Source: Bursaphelenchus xylophilus
Lineage: Eukaryota; Nematoda; Chromadorea; Rhabditida; Aphelenchoididae
Length of the DNA stretch: 64,000 nucleotides
Direction: 5' to 3'
NCBI GenBank assembly: GCA_904066235.2
Contig: CAJFCV020000004.1
Coordinates: forward strand, 2,790,001-2,854,000
Position numbers and translations under genes: made by a program. Of this stretch, positions 11,601 to 23,600 are shown piece after piece (the stretch's first letter is position 1; the number at the start of each line of letters is the position of its first letter). The notes under the pieces were generated by a model, which was not told the DNA's origin, made no database searches, and saw only the letters and a list, made by a program, of their open reading frames with translations.

Positions 11601-14600
11601 CCAACTGGTTCAATCTCTCGTTTCGAAATCGAGACTCTTCCCACAGGCTCAACGGACTCGGTGACCCTCAACTCTTTTTCTAGATCACCAACTGGCTCAG
11701 TCTCTGATTTCACAGTTTGTTTCTGCTCTTCAGCCACCTCTCTTTGATGTTGTTCGTGCTCTTTTTGTTCTTGTTCTAGCTCCTCAAGGAACTCGCGATC
11801 TCTGGCTTCCCCTGTATCTTGTGCCAAAGCTATGGATCCTTCTGTGGATCCGGCGCCTGATTTCTGCTGAAATTCTGAGGTCTTCTGAGCTTCCGGAGAG
11901 GCAAGTCCAGTCGATTCGGCGGAGTAAACGTCAATATCTTTTGTTGATCTTGGCCCTTCGGCTGTGAATTCCTTCTCCGAAACCGGAGTTTCTGCAATTT
12001 CAACGGCCTCTTGTTGCTGCTCAGCTGGTTGAGTATCTCCTCTAGCACTTGAAGCAGCTGAAAGTCTTCGTTCAAGTTCCGAAACAAACTCCTTCTCGGC
12101 TTCATGGACTTCTTCAATCGGCTCGGGATTTTCGTCATCGTAATCTTTCACCACTGTCGTATCTTTAATAACATGTCCGTCAGCATCCAAGACTTGCTCA
12201 TGCCGCTCCTCGTGGACTTTATAATGGCTCTCGGTTACATCGGATTCGGGTTGACCACTCACAAATCCTTCCTTGACTTCTTCTCGGATATTCTCGACCG
12301 GTTGATCTGCCTCCGGCAATGTAATCTCTGTCCCACTGGGCGCTTCGATATCATAGTCTCGCTCAATCAAAACTTTCTCAGGCTGATCGTCTTCACGTTC
12401 AACTCGTTCTTCATGAATGTGCATCTGATAATGTTGATCATCTTTGGGGACAACATGAATGTCCAAGTCCTCTTTAATCGACTTTCTCCTCAAGTCTTCG
12501 GTTGTCTCGACTCGTTCCTCGTGGAAAGTCTGAGTTCCAGAAGGTGGTAAGACGCTAGGATCAATGTGAATTGTCTGCTCTTCGAAGTGGCTGACCGGCT
12601 CGGCCTTGACGTCGTGTCCCACCGCGGCTAGACTGACTTTTCTCTCATCCAGAAGAGGCGACTGTCTTTGTGAAGTCTCAGAAGGTTCTCTTGTGTCGTA
12701 ATTTGACTCAAAAGTTACATCATCAACGAGATTTCCGTCTTTATCAGTGATTTGTTCGTGGTAATGTTCATGGACATGAACGACTTTAGTTGGAGTCGCT
12801 GGCGGAGATTTCGGGCCTTCCTCGGAGATTGAAGCAGCCGATGAGGAGATCTCCAAGGGTTTTTCTGGAGTTTCCAGTTGCTCTGCGACTGGAGATGGCG
12901 CTTCAGCTTGAGGCTGGCTACTAGGCTCGGCCTCTGAGACTTCACCTTGACTCTCTGGAGTTTGTACGACCTGTTTTCGCACTGAGGCTGGACTTTGCTC
13001 GGCGGAATCTCCAACTGATCGATATTCAACTTCAGGCTCTCTATGTTCAACCTCTTCAACAAGTCGGCCCTGATCATCCTGGGCTACAATGTGATGTTCA
13101 AACTCTTCTTTGGGCTTTCCACTTCCATCGTCGGTATAGCTGTACTCATAGGATTCCGAGACAATTTTTCCGGCACCTCCTTCTGGTTTTTGGTCATCAC
13201 CAGAGTCGTGCCCATCATATCCTTCTCCTTGATCTTTGTCTCCTTTAAGCTTGTCGTAGAGCGCCTTTCCTCCAAGGAGAGCTGCGCCAGCGATCATTGT
13301 GCCAAGACCCATTTTCTTGGCTTCATCTTCTTCCTCTGGAGTTTGTTCATGTTGTTGAGCTTCTTGTTCATGTCTAGTCGCTTCTCTGACATCCTCAGCC
13401 TCCAATTCACTTGGCTGATCGAGGAATTTTCTTGTGCTTTCGTCAGGACTGCTTTCTTTTCTCTTAGCTTTATCTTCTTCCTCTGGAGTTTGTTCATGTT
13501 GTTGTTGAACTTCTTGTTCATGTGCGACCGCTTTCCTGACGTCCTCAGCCTCCAATTCACTTGGTTGATCGAGGAATTGTCTTGTACTTTCATCAGGACT
13601 AATTTCCTTTTCTGTTCCGACAGGCTCTACGGTCTCCGTGGTACCCAATTCTTTCTCAAGGTCTCCAACTGGCTCAATCTCTCGTTTCAAAATCTCTTTT
13701 TCCAGCTCTTCCTCAGCTTGATGAGGAGACGCACCTCGTGGAGACAGGGGTTCAGATTCCAAAGCCTTTTCTTGAGCTGATTCTGGGGTCGAGACATCAA
13801 TCGGCGATGGCTCCTGAGATCTGGCGCTGTCGGATGGTGTAGCCAGCGCTTCAGCTGGTTCATGGGCTTTTGTTTGATCCACAGCTTCAGATTCCGTCTT
13901 ATGAGCTCGTTCCGTATCATACTCCTCTTCATGGGGAGACAATTCCGGGCCTTTGAATCCATGAGTTTCCGATATTTGGCCCTCAACAACTTCTCCTTGA
14001 GCTGTATGATGAATGGGGATGCTTCTCGTGGACCGCGGTCCTTCCGCCGTGAAATGGTCCTCCGACGATTCTGAAGGTGTCTGCGCGAGTAAATCCTCTT
14101 CGCAACGGTCGCCGGTTCGTCCGGATTGCTCAGCAGCCACCTCACGCTCGCTTGGAGAAACCGGTGACTTATCCGATTCGGAAGGCGCGTCCGAAGGCAC
14201 AGTGTGTTCTGTGGGACTCCTTGATTCGTATTCTTTGTCATCATGGAGAGAAGAGGCCACAGCGGCGGCGAATCCGCCAGCGGCAGCCAAAGCAGCGGCT
14301 GCTGCCGCTTTTCCGTAGCTGTGTTCCTCTTCGTCCGGCTTGATATGGCTTTCTTCAACGTTTCTACCGGCCTTTTCACCTTCGTCTTCTTCGACAACTC
14401 CTTGTTCGGCAGTTCGACTGATTCTAATCCTCTGTTGTTCCGAAATTACTTCCGGTTGGACTTCAGAAGTTTCGGATTTACCCGCACCAAGCTGCTGAAC
14501 CGAACTTGACGTACTCGTCGATAAGTCTGGTGTCTGAGCTGCTTCTAGATGCGATTCAGGAGTTTCTTTCTCGCCCAGCTCGCCTGTCTCGGCATCCTGA

Positions 14601-17600
14601 ACCTCTTCATCTAGTGCTCTGTGGATCGGCAGGGTTTTTCGTTCCCCTGCAATCTCGGTCGGCTCTTCTGAAGCCTCTTGTCGGGCTTGATTTATCCTCG
14701 CGAATTCCTCATCACTTGGGGGTTTAGTTCGCACTTGAACTTCCTCTTCAACTTCTGCTTTTGCCAGACCTTCATCATGATCGCCAATTTCGGCTTGATG
14801 TTCCGGAACCTGCCGTTCAAATCCTTCTTCGTCATGTTCGCTCTCTAGGCTTGTCGCTGGCTCTAATCTTCGTATTTTCTCCTGAACCGAGACATTCACA
14901 ATGTCATCGCCGAAGCCGGGCTGCACCTGAACGGATTCATGCTGTTCTACTGAGAGCTTATGGACTGTTTGAGCAATGTCCTCGAGATCTTTGTGTTGCT
15001 CCGTTTCCGGGATTGTTGATGCGCTTGGCTCGACCTCCACCTCTTCCCGAACAATGATTTGCTCGCGGCTATCAACGCGCGACACGCCGTCGCCGGCGAC
15101 AACGTGATGTTCGGGGAATTGAGCCGCCGAGGAAGTGTCAGTGGTGCCCTCGGAGGGCTGACTGAATTTCTGGACCAGCTTGTGGACACTGACTTGAGGC
15201 TCTTCGGTGGTGGCTGGAGAGGGCTCTGCAAGCTCTGAAATGAAAATTTTAGTAAAAATTATGAAGATAGATTAATTTGAAGAGCTCTAAATGTAATAGC
15301 CATGATCTTGGAAAAGTTTCGTACCAAGATTCGTACACTTCTTTCCAAACGAATCTGTTTTCATACGAAAGATATCAGGTTAGTTCCACACCGCTAGGCT
15401 CTCTTGTTTACCCATAAACCACTAGGTTTTTTATCACGCTTCGTTTTCTGAGGCATGCCGAAAACAAACTGATGGCTTATTCAATTTCCGGAGGTTTCGA
15501 AAACGCCGTCGTGAGGATTTTATTTTAGCTTCCGTGCATATAGTGGCATGTGACTAAACCTTTTATAGAGAGTTTTCGTTATGTAAATGGGGCTTAATTT
15601 TGGCCTAAAACCGCTTCTTGGGACTTCTTTTTATTCCCAGCAACTTCAATGGTCAAAATTTTGCGTAAAATCAACTACGTGGGACCCACTCCTTTGACGG
15701 TCGGCACATACGGGCAACCAATTTGTGGGCAGCTAGAATAACCGCAGAGATCTGGACGCATGTTTGGATCAGCCAACATTTGCTTACAACAGGAAATTTT
15801 AACCCTGGATTTGGCAGTTAGATGTTGTGATTTAAACCTCCGGCTGCAAAAATGACTTAGTTTTGATAAGGTTTTAGCCAGGTATTTTTAGAAGTTCAGA
15901 AAGCATTTTGACAAAAAGAAACTCCCATAACTTTAGAAGCGGTAGATAGATTCAAATGAATTTTTCATATTTGCGTATTTATCAGTACCAGGGTTTGTCA
16001 ATGCAAAGTTTCTACGTAGATTACGGTAGGAAAATTGCAACTCTAATTGATTGATGTCGGCTGTTCGCAAAGTGGTTGCCCCTATGGTGTCGAACGGCAC
16101 TCCTTTTCCTCAACATCTACACTGTATTTTTAACAATTTCTGTGATGATGTCGTAAGATGTTCTATTATTAGTGGAGGTAAAGCAATAACTTAGTCGGTG
16201 AATATTAGTGCTAGATTGCCCTTGTGTTAGTATATAAGGCAAGAACTAAATTAGCTTTTCATGACTTGCTTGGTAACCTTTTAATAGCCAACCTTTCTTC
16301 ATGTTTCTTTTTTTTCATATTTCTTTTCCCGACAAACCTTGTGTATCCGACTTCGGTGGGCTCTCCACCGTCAACGCTCTCCCGATTTGCTCGCGCTGCT
16401 CCGTAACGACCTGAGGCGTTGACGGCGACTCCATTGGGGTCTCATTCAACCGCTCCGCTTCGGTTTCTTTTCCTTCGGCCGTTCGCTGAATCGACAGCTC
16501 GGTTGGGCGCTGAGAAACATGCTCTTCTTCTTTCCTTTGGCCAGAATGCTCGCGGGCCTCTTCTTCAATCAATTCCGACTCTACCGTTCGATGAATGGGG
16601 AATTTGGCGGTCTCTTTGAGCGATTCAAACCGGGCGATTCGGTCTTTCACGGAGTCTGAACTCACGGACTCGGTGTCTTCTATAATTTAAGGAAATGGAT
16701 TTGGAAACCTTTTGGATTGTCATGAAATTTTGTTCGGTAGAGTAAGTGCTCGAGCGTGACGCAGATTTTGACAAAAGTAGGTAAAATTAAGACTTACAGT
16801 GGTGGACTTGATCCAGTGGCAAGAAAACGTGCCATTTTGCATCCAGGAAGTATCAAAAGTGTGGCAAAATACGTCCCTCTCCACGTGAAAAAACTCAGAT
16901 TTCAAAAGCCCGCCAGCTCTTTTTGTGAGGAAGCCCTTCAAAACGGAGTTTTTTTAGTTGGAGTGGGAGGCATTTTGCTACATTTTTTGATACTTCCCGG
17001 AAGCAAAATGGTACGTTTTTTGCCACGGTATCAGATTTGTCGCTGTAGGTAAAATTAAAACTAGTTTTTGAATAAACAATCTCTAGTGTTTACCAGTGTA
17101 ACACAAAAGCCAAAATTTCGAGAAAATTTTAGCTGCGCACCTCGAGCACTTCCTGTGTTGGAAGGGCTATCCAACATGTATCGCAAACGAAGGATATAGG
17201 GTAAAAAAATGCCGCCTACGGCCATCAAAAACGCCCAAAAGTGAGATTGAATTGAGTGACTTGATAGCAGAGGGAAAACAACGTATCATTTTGCCTCCGG
17301 GAAGTACCAAAAATGCGGCAAAATGCTTCCCTCTCCAACTAAAAAACTCCGTTTTGAAGGGCTCCCTCACAAAAAGAGCTTTTGAAATCAAAGTTTTTTC
17401 GGTTGGAGTGGGAGGTATTTTGCCACATTTTTTGACACTTCCGGGATGTAAAATGGTACCTTTTTGCCACTGGATCAGGTCCGCTACTGTACCGGTCTAT
17501 CGGCCTATTCAAACTTTCCCGGGTATTTTTATTTTTTTTTCTTTGCGATACATGTTTTTACTACATTGACAAGCTCGTATTTTAACCATTTTGCATTATT

Positions 17601-20600
17601 TTTAAATTTAAAAAAGAAATATTTTTCCCTTCTTTGACCATGACCACCACCATCACAATATACCTTCACCGATATGCAACAAAACGTGTGCGAACAAAAA
17701 GTGCGGGCAAACCGAACAAGACAACAGTAAAAACAGCTGGTATTTCAACGCTTGAAATCTATAGAAATTTATTGTAAAATTGCACCAGGATTTCGGACTA
17801 GAAAGATTATCAAATTTTGTACAATAACATGGTTTACAATGGATTTACAAGACATAAAAAGTAGCTGATCAAATTTTTAAGACATCATGAGTACTACAGT
17901 AGAAAAATTATCCATTTTTTCAGACGAAAAATCGGACGAATATTGCATTTAAAATCAAGATTTTGAGACTTTTCCTCAAAATCATCCATTTTTTGTCAAT
18001 TTTATGGATTTGTCTTCAAATTTAATGAAGAAATAAAAGCATATTAGGCGTTAAAGGCAGTAGATGAGAGAAAAAAGGGCTAGACAAAAGTTGGGATATA
18101 AATAAAGGCTTTAGAAGTACTTGACAGGGATCCTTTGGATGGGGATCAGCCGGATCCGGTGCGTTTTCGGGTCCGATTGACCGTCGTACACCTGTTCGTT
18201 GACTTTCAAACGAATGAACTCGCCTGCAATTCGGAATAACCCAATGTTTTTTGAGGGTTAGGAACGCGGGTTAGACACTACAGGCAAAGAATTTAGGATT
18301 TTCGGAAAAACTATTTGGTCAAAATTTGTGATGGGTAAGATTGGGCGATAACTCTAGTCTAAGTTGCGCTTTAGTTATAATTTTTGGCTTGCAAATAGAA
18401 TCTAGGCTGCTTGTTGTGTAGCTAAAATTTGGCCATAGCCAGAGCAAAGACAAAAATTTTATGGCCACAATATCACCACCTGGTTTTAGGCTAAATCTGA
18501 TGTCCAAAAAAAATTGAGATAGCTATGTCACTTTGAAATACATCCCGAAAATAAACTAACATAGTTATCTACAGAGGATCAGGTATGACAAAGCCAAAAA
18601 ACAACCAGATTGATCGACTGCGAGCAAAGTTATTGCCAAAAAATTTCCATCCATTACGTTTGGAGTTACTTGAGTTAAAACCGCAAAAAATCTCAAAAAC
18701 TCAACAAAGTCGGACTGCATTATGAATTACAGGACTGACAAGTCGACAACGAACAGGGCTTTTGACATTTCAGGTATGACTTTGGCAATAAATCTTGGTA
18801 AATCATAAAAATTTTTTTTTTGAAATTTTCGCTTTTTCCAAAAAAGTTCGCCAAAAAATCGCTAAAAATTTCCAAACAGCCTGGCCGCAGTTTGACAAAG
18901 ACAGAATATAAACTGTGTATGACATGATGACAATTCACAATACCAACATTTGAACCAAAAGATCTCAAAAATTAGGAGAAAAACCCCAAAGTTACAAACA
19001 AAAATACCAATAACTAAAAATCAAAGCAAATCCGAACAAAAAATCAACAAAAAGTAAACTCAAGTGCAAACGAGGGGTGAGTCATCCAAATACGATCATC
19101 ATCACAACATCTCCATCACTCTACAAATACAGTAATCTCCACAAAATCACAGCCACAACTTGGTCATTAGGTTGTAAGATTCAAAATTTCAATCCATTAG
19201 CCTTTCTTGGCTATAACTTCGTTTGAGGCGGATCGGCTATGGGGCCAATGTTTATATCCAATGGGGCAAAATTGGTTGACTAGCTGGCCAAAGGGGTTAC
19301 TCTGTGTTCGTTCATACAGTAGGAATGCTAACGATCAAACTCGCGACCTAGGTCGTGACCACAGTCAGTGTGGTTGTGACCTGATCTACAGTGGCAAAAA
19401 AGGTACCATTTTCATCTGGGAAGTATCAAAAATGTGGCAAAACGCTTTACTCTCCAAGTGAAAAAACTTCGTCGCGCCATTATTCCTCACAAAAAGAGGG
19501 GCGCGATTTTGAAATCTGAGTTTCTTCCCTTGCAGAGGGAGGTATTTTGCCATATTTTTTGATACTTCCTTCATGCAAAATGGTACGTTTTTTGCCACTG
19601 TAACTGAAGTGCCAAAACCGTCTGGAACAAGTGCAGTAGCATTATTTTCAGAGGATTTTGTACATTAATCGTGAACCAGCTCACGACCTACATGTAGGTC
19701 GTGAGGTTGATGACGATCTCACCTATAGAAAGTGTCTTGACCATCATAACCAAGCATTCAGACCGTTTTCGGGTATTTTTCAGGCAACCACCTTGACCTT
19801 GGCACGGCATTCTGTACTTTTGGGACACAACCGGTCTCCATGATTTTTTTCTATTTTTTCAAAGTAGACCTCCTTCTTTAATACATTGCTCGCTAGCCGT
19901 TGAAGCTAGAGACTTGAAAATTGGCATGGGTATAGAGTAAATGTTCCGCTTCCAGAATATATAAATATTGTAATGAACCCCGCGCTGTAAGCTCCACAAT
20001 AAGATGCGAAAATATTTCATTCTTAAAACTTCTTGCACCTAAAAGGTCATTATGCAAGATCGAAATGACAAATTTTAAAATGCTGATGTGTGCAGAATTT
20101 TTTTTCTATCAGATACTTAAATTTCGTGGAGTTGTATACGAAAATGGCTGTGCTACGTACGAAAAACTGAGTTTCATAGTGTGTTTTTTTGAAATTTTTG
20201 GAATATCTCTGCCCTCAGGGCACAGATAAATGAAGTTCCGACTCACGTTTGTTGCCGATGATGACATATGTAGCCTTGCCAAATTACAATGTTATATCTT
20301 CAAAATCAAGGGAGCTATTCGCTTTTCAACTTTTTTTCTCACTGATGTACAACAACGATGTCAAGAATGTCCAACTATGGATTGTAGAGCTCGAAGAGCT
20401 CTACAAATTACCCGCTTACATCTTCTTCGTATCTTTAAAATTACGGCCGCCAGGGCGGCCGGAAATTTCGGTCGATTTTTGGTGCACCGTGCGAAAAAAA
20501 TCGCCCTCAGGGCAACAAGCGGAACTGAGCAAATTGATCATACGGGTGCTATTGGGAACAAAATAGACTACCATAGTGCCAAGTTTCAAGTCGCTACCTT

Positions 20601-23600
20601 CACTATCCCCCCACAAAGATGGGCTGAAGCCCATTTTTGATAAAAAAAGTTGAAAAGCGAATAGCTCCCGTGATTTTGGAGATATAACATTGTAATTTGG
20701 CAAGGCTACATATGTCATCATCGGCAACAAACGTGAGTCGGAACTTCATTTATCTGTGCCCTGAGGGCAGAGATATTCCAAAAATTTCAAAAAAACACAC
20801 TATGAAACTCAGTTTTTCGTACGTAGCACAGCCATTTTCGTATACAACTCCACGAAATTTAAGTATCTGATAGAGAAAAAAAATTCTGCACACATCAGCA
20901 TTTTAAAATTTGTCATTTCGATCTTGCATAATGACCTTTTAGGTGCAAGAAGTTTTAAGAATGAAATATTTTCGCATCTTATTGTGGAGCTTACAGCGCG
21001 GGGTTCATTACAATATTTATATATTCTGGAAGCGGAACATTTACTCTATACCCATGCCAATTTTCAAGTCTCTAGCTTCAACGGCTAGCGAGCAATGTAT
21101 TAAAGAAGGAGGTCTACTTTGAAAAAATAGAAAAAAATCATGGAGACCGGTTGTGTCCCAAAAGTACAGAATGCCGTGCTTGGTCACGACCTGGATTAAA
21201 AAAATCGTAAGCTTGACCATAAGCGACCCATCCTACGGTATGCCTGAACACAGAATAACCCTTTGGCCTTGTTAGTCAGCCCATTTTGCAATATTGGGTA
21301 TAAAATATTGGCCCGATACCCGATCCGCCTCAAATAAAAAGTTGTGATTTTCTTAGTTTAGTCCACTTCAAATGGTCGACAAGTTAGTTGGAGACTTACC
21401 ATTGGGTTGGGGGTGGTCGCCAACTCCTGGAAATTTAATGATTAGGAGGTGAGAGAGGGGGTTTACAAATAAAAATGAGGATTTTTGTGCTGTTCTTGTT
21501 GTCCAGGAGAGAAAAAAATTTTTAATTTGAAAAAAAAATTTATTTTTTTTTTCTTCCATTGAAAAAAAAATAAAAAAATTCGATTTTCAAGATAGATATC
21601 CTCGTATTTTACCATGTAAAACTTACCAGAATTAGTGTAAAAGAATATTATTTTACAATTCGAAAAAACTTACCATTAAAATGCCCGTATTTTAGCTTTA
21701 AATTCATTTTAAAAACAAGTTTTTCTTTTCATCTCTTCATTTTCCGTTACAAAATTTATTTTTCTTCAAATTAAAAAAAATTTTTTTTGTCATAGATTAC
21801 ATAGCAAAACGTACAATCCTGAGAAAAAACACATACGGTACTGAGGACGAAATTACAGGACAAGAAGCGAGTAGAGGTTATATAAACTCTTTGTAATGGA
21901 GCTATTTGAAAAACAAACGAGGTTTAGAATTCGAAAAAATGGAAATTTCAAGCACTTTTTTGGCAAAAAAATTTTAACAAAATCGTCTAAAATTATTTTC
22001 AGTGGCTCTAAGTTTATGCAAAAACGGATTTGAAAGCTGTCGAAGCCTTAATTATGCTTTTATTTCGAAAAATTTCGAAAAATTGAAAATTTCAAAGATT
22101 TAAAAAGTAGAATTTCTCAACTATCGTTTGTCCTTGAGTTTTCTAAACTTGAACTAAGCCTAATTGGACTAGTTTCTTGCGTTTTTCCTGTTGCTAATTG
22201 AGATTTTTTGATTTTTTCTTTGTTTTGGCGGATTTTTGAATAATTTGGCAGTGAAATAGATTTTTGGACGCTGGAAGAATAATGAAAATTTGTGATTTAC
22301 ACTGTAAATGGAAGGTGTTAACTGCTAAAATTGAATATAGACCCATTTCCCGTCAAAAACCAGTGAGAGAAACACTTGACCCAAATTTGGGTCAAGTGTT
22401 CCTCTCGGATCGAAAAGCCCGGAAATAAAATGGAAATGAGTGAAAAGTGTTTTTATACCCTAAAAATTCTATTTAGTATCAAAAAATTAACGAAAAGCAC
22501 CTTCCTTTACCTCCAAATCACCTGACAACACAAAAACATTACAGTAATTGCAGACAACACAAAACTTCAAAATTATACAAAATATAAGCAAACAAATGTT
22601 CGTAAATCTTCTTTGATGAGAGCGAAAAGAAGATGGCTCGTTGCGTAGATTACAGTTCTCCACTGCATGGCAAAAAAGATTGTTTTTTCGGATTATTTTA
22701 ATCGCCGTTCACTGAAAACAGAGGGATTACTCATTGTTCGAATAAAAACTCATCGAAATTACTTTTGGCAAAAGTAATTCCGATAATTTTATTCGATTTC
22801 CAATGAGAATCGCACTCTTTTCCCTCGGATTCCGGCAAATTTTGAGATTTGGCCTGTTGTGGGGAGACAAAATTAGATTTTTCGTATTTTAAGGGGATTT
22901 TTGACTGGATAAAGACCGGAATAAAGTTTAAGTTAACTTTATAATGACTGTAGATTGTTTTATTATACATTTTACAATGAAATTTTATCTGAATTTGAAC
23001 AAAAACTGGATTTTTTCGAAACTTTTGCCGAAAATTGGGTTAAATTCGCAAAAAATTGCAAATTCATCCATTCTGGATAGCTTACAACCCCGATTTCCTA
23101 ACTACAATGTTATTGGGATACTATACACATATTAACACTATAACCCTAATCTTTCCCATCTATGTTTCCTCTATCTCTACCTTTCTTATGAGTCATCCCC
23201 CTCTGCTCTCTTAAACTCTATTTCCTCCCTAATCGCCCATTTATCTCCTGCCTATCTCTCCTCCATCTCATCTAATCCCCCTCTAATGATCTGTTTATCA
23301 CCTATTTTTAACCCCCGGGCAATTAATTGAGCTGCTTTGGGGGCTTTTATTCCCTTTCTTCCACAAATTCCGATGATTCTCTCGGCCGAAAAAGAAAGGC
23401 TCGTTTTTCTTTTGGCCGAAACAAATGGCCAAGGAAACACAGATAGAAAAAAACTACTTGCCTTAAGGCTTCAGGAGAGCAAGGAATTTGATGGATTGCT
23501 CATACAGTCTAAGAAATATTAGACTATACATCTTGGGCCATCAAGTGTCAAAAAAAGTGGAAATTTTGCAATTTTTTTGCTTTTTTGAGGTGGATACGTA

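Noticed and set aside
13043..13780. 245-codon plus-strand hydrophobic frame opposite exon 16
   Set aside because: The antisense of acidic codons reads as Phe/Leu/Ser-rich; it covers one copy of the internal duplication and has no independent support.
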